Part shown: in pieces, positions 1 to 6,947 of the stretch
Layout of the letters: each line of letters starts with the position of its first letter
How positions within the stretch are numbered: the first letter of the stretch is position 1
NCBI GenBank assembly: GCA_006383075.2
Contig: SMNH02000011.1
Location: forward strand, 1,979-65,978
Direction: 5' to 3'
Source of the DNA: Kordia sp. TARA_039_SRF
Lineage (GTDB): Bacteria > Bacteroidota > Bacteroidia > Flavobacteriales > Flavobacteriaceae
DNA length: 64,000 nt
The notes under the pieces: model-generated
What the model was told of the DNA's origin: nothing
Databases searched by the model: none
Seen by the model: only the letters and a program-made list of their open reading frames with translations
Position numbers and translations under genes: made by a program

Positions 1-1
1 T

Positions 2-55
2 TATACTGCATTCTAAATAGGTGTTACTATCTTCAATTTTGTACTTTCTTATCAT
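2..55 (-). CDS. Possible phage ORF, 5' end only
   Basis: An ATG at 55 opens a frame (MIRKYKIEDSNTYLECSI) that runs off the left edge of the window. It starts five bases after the stop of the upstream 52-residue ORF, a spacing typical of the rest of this operon. Too little is visible to say what it encodes. Confidence 0.3.
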   Translation of the reverse strand, partial: MIRKYKIEDSNTYLECSI

Positions 56-60
56 AATTA

Positions 61-219
61 TTACTGTTTTTCAATTGTTACTAAATACTCTTCACCCTTC
101 TCAATGGGTAGGTCTAAATGATCTCTATGACTAATTTCTATGACTAAATGTCCATTTGCTAAGAATTTTCTAGTCTTACCAATAACTCTCTCACATTTTG
201 TATCAAATTGTCTTTTCAT
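61..219 (-). CDS. Small phage protein, unknown
   Basis: A 52-residue frame starting MKRQFDTKCERVIGKTRKFL and ending VTIEKQ. It is basic at the N-terminus and acidic towards the end, with no membrane segment and only one cysteine. It sits in the leftward phage operon downstream of a strong hairpin at 236-285. I do not recognise it; support is position, orientation and a clean ATG-to-TAA frame. Confidence 0.45.
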   Translation of the reverse strand: MKRQFDTKCERVIGKTRKFLANGHLVIEISHRDHLDLPIEKGEEYLVTIEKQ

Positions 220-235
220 ATTCTACTGTATTTTT

Positions 236-285
236 AGTTGCTTGAGGAGTGCCCGACTATCGGGCAGAGTCCTCTTAAAACAACT
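236..285 (-). other. Strong RNA hairpin in phage leader or intergenic region
   Basis: Three nested complementary blocks form one long stem: agttg/caact (236-240 and 281-285), gagga/tcctc (244-248 and 270-274) and tgcccga/tcgggca (250-256 and 260-266), with a three-base loop. No T-run follows on either strand, so it is not a standard intrinsic terminator. It lies between two small phage genes and would fold in the leftward transcript. Confidence 0.6.
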
Positions 286-347
286 ACTTCATAATGTTTG
301 ATTTTAGGCTAACTTAATTATGAGGTCTAGCCTTTTAACCTACCTAT

Positions 348-602
348 CTAAGCTTTACAAGTGTTCACGTTTTTATATTTTACATCAAATTGAACTGCGT
401 TTTCTGAATGCACCTTTCCAGTAGTTTCATTCCTTAGAATGTAATCTCCTCTTCTAACTGGTCCGAAATCAGTATGAACTGTACCAGAGCTTACATCTAA
501 AGAATAATTACTAGACATATCTGTCCACCATTGAGGAACTTTTTCCTCCATCCATCGGAATGCTTGAAAAGTTTCGTTTTTTTCATTAACTACGTATTGC
601 AT
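348..602 (-). CDS. Small phage protein resembling the PGDWI-type family
   Basis: 84 residues. The N-terminal EKNETFQAFRW and the later RRGDYILRNETTGKVHS and FDVKYKNV resemble a short protein common in phages of Firmicutes and Proteobacteria (pattern EAFQW, PGDWII, and a C-terminal F..TY). This is a likeness of spacing and motif that I see by eye, not a verified homology. The function of that family is unknown. It stands alone with about 130 bases on its downstream side and 66 on its upstream side. Confidence 0.6.
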   Translation of the reverse strand: MQYVVNEKNETFQAFRWMEEKVPQWWTDMSSNYSLDVSSGTVHTDFGPVRRGDYILRNETTGKVHSENAVQFDVKYKNVNTCKA

Positions 603-668
603 AATATTTGTGATTTATATTGCGTCCATTGAATAGGCGGTGCGCGATACCTACTGTTTTATTAATTA

Positions 669-995
669 TTACCAAAGTGTTAGTTGTTTTGGCGGCTCGG
701 ATTCTCTTCCCAGTCCAGCACATGCCATTCCCATCATATTATGCTTGTATGTCAGCACAGGATTGACTGTGCATGGAAGTTGGCACAGTTGACACCAATC
801 ATTATCATGATGCTTACATCCTACGCATTCTTGACTATCTGTCCAGAAATCAATCCATTCGTCTAAATTTTCAGATTTTGCGATTTTTTTCCAATCATTC
901 CATCTGTCCCTTCTTTGGGAGTCAGTCATATCTCCTCTATTTTTACCTAGAATCTGTTCCCAAGAGTTATCTAGTTGTACGGGTTGTAGTGTCAT
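669..995 (-). CDS. Cysteine-rich phage protein, unknown
   Basis: 108 residues. The first half is charged and tryptophan-rich. The second half has a dense set of possible metal ligands: ECVGCKHHDNDWCQLCQLPC followed by a lone cysteine in MACAG. The spacing suggests a zinc-binding fold, perhaps two knuckles. I do not recognise a named family. It belongs to the leftward phage operon. Confidence 0.6.
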   Translation of the reverse strand: MTLQPVQLDNSWEQILGKNRGDMTDSQRRDRWNDWKKIAKSENLDEWIDFWTDSQECVGCKHHDNDWCQLCQLPCTVNPVLTYKHNMMGMACAGLGRESEPPKQLTLW

Positions 996-1008
996 GAATA
1001 ATTACTGT

Positions 1009-1287
1009 TTATGAAAATCTTTTCGCAGGTGCAATAAAATCTCTAAATACACCTTTTTCCAAAGCACCTTGACAATAGTTATTGTCTTTACGATTGTCAA
1101 AACCTTTGTATTGATCATCACTTTCAAACTTGAGCGTATCTCCAAGACATAATTCATTTACTCTTACCCATTCTTCTCCATATTTTTCTGAGATTATTTC
1201 TGGGATGTTATTATGATTGGGATCAAGAAATACAATCATTCTTTCTGTCGTCCCTACTTTTGCTAAAATTGTGAGTCCTTTGTTCAT
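1009..1287 (-). CDS. Phage protein, unknown
   Basis: 92 residues from the ATG at 1287 (MNKGLTILAKVGTTERM). An upstream in-frame ATG at 1344 would add 19 lysine- and asparagine-rich residues and overlap the preceding gene by 17 bases; the start at 1287 has the A-rich upstream stretch usual in Bacteroidota. The sequence looks like a small soluble beta-rich protein (VFLDPNHNNIPEI, CLGDTLKFES). No family recognised. Confidence 0.55.
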   Translation of the reverse strand: MNKGLTILAKVGTTERMIVFLDPNHNNIPEIISEKYGEEWVRVNELCLGDTLKFESDDQYKGFDNRKDNNYCQGALEKGVFRDFIAPAKRFS

Positions 1288-1327
1288 TTTAATCTGTTTT
1301 TGATTTTTAGTTTTTTGATATAGTTTT

Positions 1328-1513
1328 TTATAATTCGTCAACATTGACGTATCCTTTCATCATGAATTTCCCGAATCCTTTTAGTAAATCATTACCTGTA
1401 AAAAGCCATGATATTAATGCGGGTATTGCCATGAGAAGCATTCCTGGAATCCATGAAATAATCCATAGGATATAGTATAAGCGTATAAAGAAGTTTTTGA
1501 TGGAAGTTTTCAT
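1328..1513 (-). CDS. Small membrane protein of phage operon
   Basis: 61 residues from the ATG at 1513. A TTG immediately before it could also be read as a start. After a short basic N-terminus there is a long hydrophobic run (YYILWIISWIPGMLLMAIPA) giving one or two membrane helices, then a hydrophilic tail. It lies five bases after the NdpA-like gene. A holin-like or superinfection-exclusion role is possible, but nothing in the sequence shows it. Confidence 0.5.
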   Translation of the reverse strand: MKTSIKNFFIRLYYILWIISWIPGMLLMAIPALISWLFTGNDLLKGFGKFMMKGYVNVDEL

Positions 1514-1518
1514 CAAGC

Positions 1519-2580
1519 TTACTTTTGCTCTTTATTGAAATAGAGTAAATAGTAATACATCTGGCGCTCTTCGTCCCATCCTTTTTCTACGAATCTATCA
1601 GCTGATTCTGGATTAATAAAATCCATTTTTATTGTGATATTAGTATCAAGTTGAATTGTACTTTTCAGTTGCTTCGAAACCTTGCTGACAGCTTTATTTG
1701 AGATTGGAAATGTTGTCAAGTCTTCAATGCTATATTTTGGAGCGTTGGTTTCTTTATACAAATGAAACTGTCGTCTAATTTCTGGGTTTTCGACTTCTTG
1801 TTCTAAAAAAGTGCGTTGGTCGAAAGTTTCATTTTTAGCAAAATGATTTAGAGTACGATTCATGAACATAACTTCTTCCTTCTTATCCTTTAGAGGAAAA
1901 ATGACATCTTTAGCAAAGCCTTGACAAAATTTCAAGTATTTTTTAGTGTAGAAGTTTTCATCTTGAAAAATATCTATATCTAGGAAATGCTCAATCCAAT
2001 ATTTAGTATCATACTTATTGGTGTCAACCGAAACTATTTTATAAGCTTCAGCCGTGTTGAATATAATACACCCTTTATCAAGCTTATTGAGATTGATTCC
2101 CTGCTGAAGTAGAAAATCTAAATTTGATCCATTTTCTTTAATTTGCAAGAAGTCATCTTTTATTTCAGATTTAAAGATTCCTATCGCATTTATTTTATTG
2201 TCATCGATGACTACATTATTGAGTAAGGTAACATATAATTCTCCTGATTTAATGTGTGGATGTTGTGAATTGTCATAGAGTAATTGAGCAATTTTTTTTG
2301 TGATATTATGTAAAGATTCATTAACTCTATCTGAAGCAAGATTAAAAAAAGATTTGCACATTGCTTGTAAAGGATTGTGCTTTTCAACATCAATATTGAA
2401 TTGATAGTATTCGTCCTGTTTATCCCTAAAGGGTTTGAAGAAATACTCTTTTAGTAATGGCATCAGTTCATCTGATACTTGTACTGGATTTTCCGAAAAA
2501 AATACAGATTCATTTCTAGCTTTGTTGCCGACTTTGTGTATCGATATACTATCGATTTCGGCTGCGTACAAATTAAACAT
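1519..2580 (-). CDS. Nucleoid-associated protein, NdpA/YejK-like
   Basis: 353 residues. The N-terminus (YAAEIDSISIHKVGNKARNE, then PLLKEYFFKPFRDK) fits the 37-kDa nucleoid-associated family (PF04245, NdpA/YejK), whose members bind DNA and whose E. coli member associates with the nucleoid. The length matches the family (about 330-350). What is notable is the place: it lies within a Mu-like phage early operon and not in a housekeeping context, so it may pack or protect replicating phage DNA or act on host chromatin. That role is inference; the family call is fairly secure. Confidence 0.8.
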   Translation of the reverse strand: MFNLYAAEIDSISIHKVGNKARNESVFFSENPVQVSDELMPLLKEYFFKPFRDKQDEYYQFNIDVEKHNPLQAMCKSFFNLASDRVNESLHNITKKIAQLLYDNSQHPHIKSGELYVTLLNNVVIDDNKINAIGIFKSEIKDDFLQIKENGSNLDFLLQQGINLNKLDKGCIIFNTAEAYKIVSVDTNKYDTKYWIEHFLDIDIFQDENFYTKKYLKFCQGFAKDVIFPLKDKKEEVMFMNRTLNHFAKNETFDQRTFLEQEVENPEIRRQFHLYKETNAPKYSIEDLTTFPISNKAVSKVSKQLKSTIQLDTNITIKMDFINPESADRFVEKGWDEERQMYYYLLYFNKEQK

Positions 2581-2609
2581 ACTATTTTGGTTTTGAATTA
2601 ATATTTGAA

Positions 2610-2738
2610 TTATTGATTTTTCTTGAGACAGGCTTTGCAGATAGGTTTACTACCTGAGAAAAAATCTTTGTTTGGGATATATGTTATTTCCTCTTTTGGT
2701 TTGTGTAGATCACAAACATAGCACGGTTGTTCGCTCAT
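2610..2738 (-). CDS. 42-residue zinc-ribbon mini-protein
   Basis: MSEQPCYVCDLHKPKEEITY and a tail GSKPICKACLKKNQ. Two CxxC pairs (CYVC and CKAC) about 25 residues apart make a classic four-cysteine zinc ribbon. Its ATG overlaps the TGA of the 34-residue ORF upstream (ATGA), which suggests coupled translation. Function unknown; such mini zinc ribbons are common phage accessory proteins. Confidence 0.6.
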   Translation of the reverse strand: MSEQPCYVCDLHKPKEEITYIPNKDFFSGSKPICKACLKKNQ

Positions 2739-2839
2739 AATTTCGATTTTTTAAGACTCTTTACATACTTAAACCAAGCTTGAAATGTTTTGAATCTTCT
2801 GGTTGGCAAATACACACTTTGAATTTTTATTGTCTCCAT
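2735..2839 (-). CDS. 34-residue phage mini-protein
   Basis: METIKIQSVYLPTRRFKTFQ, then a basic tail. The ATG at 2839 shares a base with the TAA of the upstream 183-residue gene (TAATG) and its own TGA overlaps the ATG of the zinc-ribbon gene, so it sits in a chain of stop/start overlaps. It is very short, and support is mostly this perfect packing. Confidence 0.4.
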   Translation of the reverse strand: METIKIQSVYLPTRRFKTFQAWFKYVKSLKKSKL

Positions 2840-3390
2840 TACTTCAAAAATTTTTGATTAATACTTCGGTTTCTCGATTCCATTTTGTTGATACTTTCAG
2901 CAAATCGGGGATCAGCTGCAATTCTTTTATCTAGCGAAGTATCTCCTTTTCTTGCTTGAGAGTTATCGATACTTGAACGAATCGCTCTTTTTTCCCTGTC
3001 CTTCCAGAAGTTCTTAACTGCTGTCATCATTTTAGATGGCGTCAGCTTACCATATTTTTCACTGCTTTTGATGTCTCTACAAATGATGTATATCTCTTCT
3101 AGTTTAAGCGATCTGTATGGATAGGTATTCATTATCTCAATCGCTGTGATTTTGCATTTATCTGGTGTCATTTCATCCCCAACAAAGGATGAAGTATCAT
3201 ATATCATTGCAGCGACAACTGACTCTACCTTTTCTTCTCCATGTTCACGACATAATTTGCTCATTGAAGGCATGTTTTCACTAGCCAATGCAATCTCCTT
3301 TGTTACATTAGCCAGTTTCTTAATAATAACCGTTGGGTTACTTTTAAGATCTAAAAGGGTTTGTGTTGTCGTTAATTTCTCGCTTGACAT
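2839..3390 (-). CDS. Phage protein, unknown, possibly replication-linked
   Basis: 183 residues, soluble, mostly helical and basic towards the C-terminus. The part around YPYRSLKLEEIYIICRDIKS and the following KMMTAVKNFWKDRE resembles small phage proteins that sit beside replication-initiator-like genes in Bacteroidota phages; this is a weak impression. The first 47 bases overlap the upstream gene in another frame and no internal ATG offers a better start until about residue 40. Confidence 0.6.
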   Translation of the reverse strand: MSSEKLTTTQTLLDLKSNPTVIIKKLANVTKEIALASENMPSMSKLCREHGEEKVESVVAAMIYDTSSFVGDEMTPDKCKITAIEIMNTYPYRSLKLEEIYIICRDIKSSEKYGKLTPSKMMTAVKNFWKDREKRAIRSSIDNSQARKGDTSLDKRIAADPRFAESINKMESRNRSINQKFLK

Positions 3391-3868
3391 TATTTAATAT
3401 CAAATTGAATTTGCTGTTGATGATTTTAAGGTCAATATTTTCTCTGTAAAACTTTTCAAGTTTTCCCCAATTGTTAAGCATTGTTTGCCATAAATCAAGT
3501 GCTTCCTGTTCCGTGCCTGATTCCTGTTTTAAATACTTAATTATTTGCTTTAGATGGTTACCGTCAACGCCTGTGAATTTTGGATAGTTGCCTGTTTGGT
3601 TAAAATAGAATTCAAACCAGACGCTTGAGAATTTTTGATGTAAGGTTTGATCTTTTACAATTTTCTCATAGCTTACTTTGCCATCCCAACGATTTATGTA
3701 TAATTGAATCTCTGATAATTTTATAGGTATTGTAGGCAGTGCTTTTTCGAGAGAAAACTTTTGTAAACTACCTTTTTTTAATTCTATTCTAAATAGATGT
3801 TCTCCTTTATAACTCAATTTTATTACAGATCCAGTTATTAACGATATGGCGTTATAATTTGTAATCAT
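3344..3868 (-). CDS. Phage replication-like protein, unknown family
   Basis: 174 residues. The C-terminal half (NGYPKF-type start, HLKQIIKYLKQ, LWQTMLNNWGKLEKFY, then INSKFNLILNNVKRE) has the pattern of the C-terminal helical domain found in many Bacteroidota phage proteins encoded next to replication genes, where it may contact DNA or a helicase loader. That assignment is by resemblance only. The ATG at 3868 overlaps the TGA of the preceding 42-residue gene. Confidence 0.6.
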   Translation of the reverse strand: MITNYNAISLITGSVIKLSYKGEHLFRIELKKGSLQKFSLEKALPTIPIKLSEIQLYINRWDGKVSYEKIVKDQTLHQKFSSVWFEFYFNQTGNYPKFTGVDGNHLKQIIKYLKQESGTEQEALDLWQTMLNNWGKLEKFYRENIDLKIINSKFNLILNNVKREINDNTNPFRS

Positions 3869-3993
3869 AATTCTGTTCTTTTATTAAATTCTTTACCACA
3901 ATCCAAACATTGATCTACCAAAACTTCAATAGTAAATAATACCTCTAGTACTTTTGTATGTAGATTTTCAGATCCGCAACTACAAGTGTTCAT
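3865..3993 (-). CDS. Second 42-residue cysteine-pair mini-protein
   Basis: MNTCSCGSENLHTKVLEVLF, ending QCLDCGKEFNKRTEL. Two CxC/CxxC pairs (CSC and CLDC) form a probable zinc ribbon. The ATG shares a base with the TAA of the upstream gene (TAATG), and its TGA overlaps the next ATG (ATGA). It is similar in size and architecture to the mini-protein at 2610-2738, although the sequences differ. Confidence 0.6.
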   Translation of the reverse strand: MNTCSCGSENLHTKVLEVLFTIEVLVDQCLDCGKEFNKRTEL

Positions 3994-4418
3994 TACTTTT
4001 TAAATTCAGTTTCTACAATTCCTTCTAATGCCACTATAATTTTACTAACTTCATTTTTGTCCATTTTAAGAAGTGGTTTCTTAACAGGCGATTTTTTACC
4101 TTTGATAAACTCACTTAAAACTTGTAGATCGACAACAGTACCATATATAGGATGTGTTTTAGTCCATCTTAGCGTTCTGCAAATTGATAAGATTTGCATG
4201 TGTGATTTTTTATTCCTGTCAAACTTTGCCCAATTTTCATATTCATGTGCTGATCCGCCCAGTTTTTCAATAACTTGATTGGCTTGGTCAAAATTTAAAT
4301 CGTTAGTAGAAGTCTTATTTCTATCTCCTGTAGCAAATTGAACCAAATCTTCTTTTAAAGATTTATCATTTTTTGTCAAAATGTGAATCTGTTGTTTTTG
4401 TTGTTTCGTTGCTTTCAT
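3993..4418 (-). CDS. GemA-like Mu phage regulatory protein
   Basis: 141 residues. The N-terminal half has the look of the Mu GemA family (PF06252): a lysine- and glutamine-rich start, a helical segment and LNFDQANQVIEKLGG, like the motif in which a helix precedes an L-x-(E/D)-x-Q-A motif. The second half (SICRTLRWTKTHPIYGTVVD, then KSPVKKPLLKM) contains the GW.-like turn also seen in GemA proteins. In Mu, GemA alters host gene expression during the lytic cycle. Gene position within a Mu-type early operon supports the call; certainty is moderate. Confidence 0.6.
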   Translation of the reverse strand: MKATKQQKQQIHILTKNDKSLKEDLVQFATGDRNKTSTNDLNFDQANQVIEKLGGSAHEYENWAKFDRNKKSHMQILSICRTLRWTKTHPIYGTVVDLQVLSEFIKGKKSPVKKPLLKMDKNEVSKIIVALEGIVETEFKK

Positions 4419-4527
4419 TTTTCAAATAGGTTTTAACTATGATAAAGCATGTTACACAGCACATTACAATTCCAGTAAATTGCATGATTACCATAATTAG
4501 CATTAATGTATCTTCATCGTAGTTCAT
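4366..4527 (-). CDS. Small single-span membrane protein
   Basis: 53 residues: a short acidic N-terminus, one hydrophobic segment (LMLIMVIMQFTGIVMCCVTC plus FIIV) and a polar, threonine-rich tail. It overlaps the GemA-like gene by 53 bases and the 59-residue gene upstream by 14. Overlap on both sides is heavy even for this operon, so translation is plausible but not certain. Confidence 0.4.
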   Translation of the reverse strand: MNYDEDTLMLIMVIMQFTGIVMCCVTCFIIVKTYLKNESNETTKTTDSHFDKK

Positions 4528-4693
4528 TGGACGTTGGTTTTTTTAGAGTGTAAGTGTTTCCTGTTCGCACCCATTTATATCCGATTGAAAGTTGATGGTT
4601 CTCCAATCTCTTTGCTTTATAGAGAACATCTTCGGCGTGCTGTTTTAATGCTCTGTGTTGAAAATTCATGAGTTTTTCTGGTAGCTGTTCCAT
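4514..4693 (-). CDS. 59-residue phage protein, unknown
   Basis: MEQLPEKLMNFQHRALKQHA and a C-terminal IGYKWVRTGNTYTLKKP. Soluble and basic; the YKWVRTGN stretch is the kind of short beta-hairpin seen in small DNA- or RNA-binding proteins, but no family is recognised. It follows the gap that contains the tRNA-like sequence. Confidence 0.5.
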   Translation of the reverse strand: MEQLPEKLMNFQHRALKQHAEDVLYKAKRLENHQLSIGYKWVRTGNTYTLKKPTSNELR

Positions 4694-4716
4694 TTTGATG
4701 AATTTTTAAATTAGTA

Positions 4717-4770
4717 GATCCCAAGACAGGAGTCGAACCTGTTGTACCTAACCGACTTAAGCAAGGGATG
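4717..4770 (-). other. tRNA-like fragment (perfect T-arm, no anticodon arm)
   Basis: On the minus strand, ACAGG-TTCGACT-CCTGT (4742 to 4726) is a textbook tRNA T-arm with five-pair stem and seven-base loop. It is followed by CTTGGGATC, which can pair partly with ATCCCTTG further upstream. Between the two lies a D-loop-like stretch with GTCGGTTAGGT, but I can find no anticodon stem-loop, so this cannot be a standard tRNA. It fills the short gap between Gam and the next gene. It may be a tRNA remnant or a tRNA mimic. Confidence 0.45.
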
Positions 4771-4790
4771 CCAGAATTAACCTCTTAAAA

Positions 4791-5312
4791 CTATTGCAGG
4801 ATTTCTTCTTTCTTCAAATCAATGAAGAAGCTGTTTTGTTGAATTACTTCTAAGCCGACCTCGCTCATTAGTGTCACTACCTCAGGAACTTCTCGCTGAG
4901 CAAGAAGTACATCTTTTGCCACTTCTTCTTTGGTTCGGATAAATTCTTCTTTCTTTTTACCCTTAATAAGGTCTAAAACAGCCGCCCATGTAAAGCCGCG
5001 TCTAGCTTTCAGTTTTGGAGTCCCTATTCTGAATCCAAAGTTTCCATGATTGGTTTCATAAGTTTTCTTCTTTTTAAAGAGATCTGGATGCGTTTCTGCA
5101 AAAACTTGAATACGTTCAAAGTTTTCTTTGTTCTCATCTTTAAGTGTGGAAAGTTGCTCACTATACTTTTCTCTGATAGCGGTCAGCTCTTCATCCATTT
5201 TTGCATTGATACCATTAATTTTGGCGTCATTCTCAGCATACTTTGCAATCAACTTTTCGGTTTCTGATAAGTTGATTGGCGGATCAATTGTTTTGGATTT
5301 TTTTCGTGCCAT
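4791..5312 (-). CDS. Mu Gam-like host-nuclease inhibitor
   Basis: 173 residues, matching the Mu Gam family (PF07352). A long charged helix pair covers roughly residues 15-75 (NDAKINGINAKMDEELTAIR onward), followed by the conserved turn KKKTYETNHGNFGFRIGTPK and a C-terminal helical region ending in a strand pair. Gam binds the ends of linear DNA and protects them from RecBCD-type exonucleases; it is the phage relative of Ku. Its position downstream of the transposition genes is as in Mu. Confidence 0.85.
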   Translation of the reverse strand: MARKKSKTIDPPINLSETEKLIAKYAENDAKINGINAKMDEELTAIREKYSEQLSTLKDENKENFERIQVFAETHPDLFKKKKTYETNHGNFGFRIGTPKLKARRGFTWAAVLDLIKGKKKEEFIRTKEEVAKDVLLAQREVPEVVTLMSEVGLEVIQQNSFFIDLKKEEILQ

Positions 5313-5329
5313 TTGTATATGTATTAAAA

Positions 5330-5620
5330 TTATTTTTTAGCTTGTCTCATCAACGCATCCATTTTTTGTTGAAATTTTGTTTTTCGAGTATTTGCCTCTG
5401 GAAAGTTATTTCTGATGTCGTTTTGAATTTCTTTTACGTGTTCCATTGAGAACTTTGAGCCTAACTCTTCAACTTTCTTTACAGTCTTGTAGATTTTTAT
5501 GACTTCTAAACTTGTTAAGTCTATCTCAAAAATTCTAAGTACCATTTGTAAATTGTGAATAATGTCTTCCACAATTTCAGGCTCATTCACTTCGATGTTT
5601 TTTATGTCTTTATCTTCCAT
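5330..5620 (-). CDS. Phage protein, unknown
   Basis: 96 residues, acidic N-terminus and basic C-terminus (RKTKFQQKMDALMRQAKK), predicted mainly helical. Lies 17 bases upstream of gam and 3 bases after the previous gene, so it is surely in the same transcript. No family recognised. Confidence 0.65.
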   Translation of the reverse strand: MEDKDIKNIEVNEPEIVEDIIHNLQMVLRIFEIDLTSLEVIKIYKTVKKVEELGSKFSMEHVKEIQNDIRNNFPEANTRKTKFQQKMDALMRQAKK

Positions 5621-5623
5621 TTT

Positions 5624-6016
5624 TTAATAATTTTCGTCTGTTGGCACTTTCCATTGACCAGATTTTTTTTGCTGAATTACAAAGTCAATCTTTTCATTAA
5701 TTTCATCTGATACAAACCGAAAAGGCTTTATGATTTCAAGTTCAAGCTGTAATGCCTTTAACTTTCTTTTTTTCATCATTTTTTCCTGCTGTATTTCCAT
5801 CACATTATTTGGATGGAACATTAATATGTGATAAGGATCGTCTGCATTGAGTAATTGCATCAGAGTAGATCTCTCTTGAGAAATGCAAATCACTTGACCA
5901 ACTTTTAAAAACTGTCCGCGGTTACATCGATTGTAGGTCTGTGTATCCTGTAGGTCTTCAATTCGTTGTCTTATTTCCTCTTTGGAAACTGGAAGTTTTC
6001 TTTTAATTTTTTCCAT
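5624..6016 (-). CDS. Phage protein, unknown
   Basis: 130 residues from the ATG at 6016, which overlaps the TGA of the preceding gene (TGATG); a GTG directly before it is the other possible start. Contains a compact core (FLKVGQVICISQERSTLMQL, then DPYHILMFHPNNVMEIQ) flanked by charged helices. No family recognised. Confidence 0.6.
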   Translation of the reverse strand: MEKIKRKLPVSKEEIRQRIEDLQDTQTYNRCNRGQFLKVGQVICISQERSTLMQLLNADDPYHILMFHPNNVMEIQQEKMMKKRKLKALQLELEIIKPFRFVSDEINEKIDFVIQQKKSGQWKVPTDENY

Positions 6017-6324
6017 CACAGTTTTCTGGCATTTTGAATTAATTTTTTACTATATAATTTCTGTAGTGGCATTACTACGCTTGTTGTGTAAAGTCTCATT
6101 TTATCAGGTTGGGAGCAGCTTTCTGCATAAGGTTTGATAAAGTCCGTAAACTCATTCAACAGCCTTGTATATTCCTGTCTCCACCATTTATTGAGTGCTT
6201 GGTTTGCTAATAGCGTTTGCAAGTCCTCTGGTGACGATGATTTAACAATGCACCAATCTAGCCATGCGATTAGCATCATGTTTTCAAACTGACTTTGGCT
6301 GACCTGTAATATTTTTTCAATCAT
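6016..6324 (-). CDS. Phage protein, unknown
   Basis: 102 residues from the ATG at 6324, which overlaps the TGA of the RecA-like gene (ATGA); a longer frame from 6360 would intrude 40 bases into that gene. Helical protein with several tryptophans (LIAWLDWCIV, NKWWRQEYTRLLNEF). Function unknown. Confidence 0.6.
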   Translation of the reverse strand: MIEKILQVSQSQFENMMLIAWLDWCIVKSSSPEDLQTLLANQALNKWWRQEYTRLLNEFTDFIKPYAESCSQPDKMRLYTTSVVMPLQKLYSKKLIQNARKL

Positions 6325-6947
6325 AATTCTCCCCAATATTCTAAAGCTCCCTGAGCCCATATTATAAATGGCTTTCCTCCACCGTGTCTACTCTCTGGGA
6401 AGGCTTTAAAGCCTTCAACATATATTTTCAAATCTGCATCGAATAGAATAGCCTGAGCCAATGCACCTTTTGGTATTTTTCCGACAGCATGCGAAATGAA
6501 AATGAATAGCTTGTTAGGAAATTCATTGATGAGCCTTTTGTAATCATTCTTATTTCGCAAGTCAGAGTATTGAACTGAATCAATGACACATATTTTTGCA
6601 CTCCTTTTTCGCTTTAGCCGAATCCTTAAATCAGCAATGGGTTCTTTACTTAAAACTTTAAACTTGCTTTTAACTTCCTTCATGTTTGCCTCCCGCAGAG
6701 CCTTCTTGAACGATGCTCTGAAACCCTCCTCGAGAGTGTTGTAAATGACATCTCCAAATTGAGTTAGGTATTTGACTAGTTGTAAGGTAAAGCTTGTTTT
6801 TCCGTTAAAACTTTCAGCATATATAATCCAGGATCCTGTCATTTCTGGACATCCAAAGGATTCTTGGAATTTCCCTTCAAATGGCATTATTTCAAATTCT
6901 GCACGCTCAAAATCCGTTACAGTATATGCTCGTTTCAGTCTAGTCAC
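6321..6947 (-). CDS. RecA-fold P-loop ATPase of phage
   Basis: 208 residues. A Walker A variant AESFNGKTS lies near residues 44-52 and a Walker B-like strand KICVIDSVQY near 117-126, with a following SHAVGKIPKG segment like the L1/L2 region of RecA/DnaB-type ATPases. The fold suggests a small DNA-recombination or helicase-like ATPase. The start codon appears to be GTG, sharing one base with the TAG stop of the MuB-like gene (TAGTG), so translation is probably coupled. It may help replicative transposition; that is inference. Confidence 0.75.
   Translation of the reverse strand: MTRLKRAYTVTDFERAEFEIMPFEGKFQESFGCPEMTGSWIIYAESFNGKTSFTLQLVKYLTQFGDVIYNTLEEGFRASFKKALREANMKEVKSKFKVLSKEPIADLRIRLKRKRSAKICVIDSVQYSDLRNKNDYKRLINEFPNKLFIFISHAVGKIPKGALAQAILFDADLKIYVEGFKAFPESRHGGGKPFIIWAQGALEYWGEL

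Noticed and set aside
1288-1344. Longer start of the phage gene at 1009
   Set aside because: It adds a low-complexity basic stretch and overlaps the upstream gene; kept only as an alternative.
4717-4790. Functional tRNA gene
   Set aside because: T-arm is perfect but no anticodon stem-loop can be drawn and the acceptor stem has mismatches.
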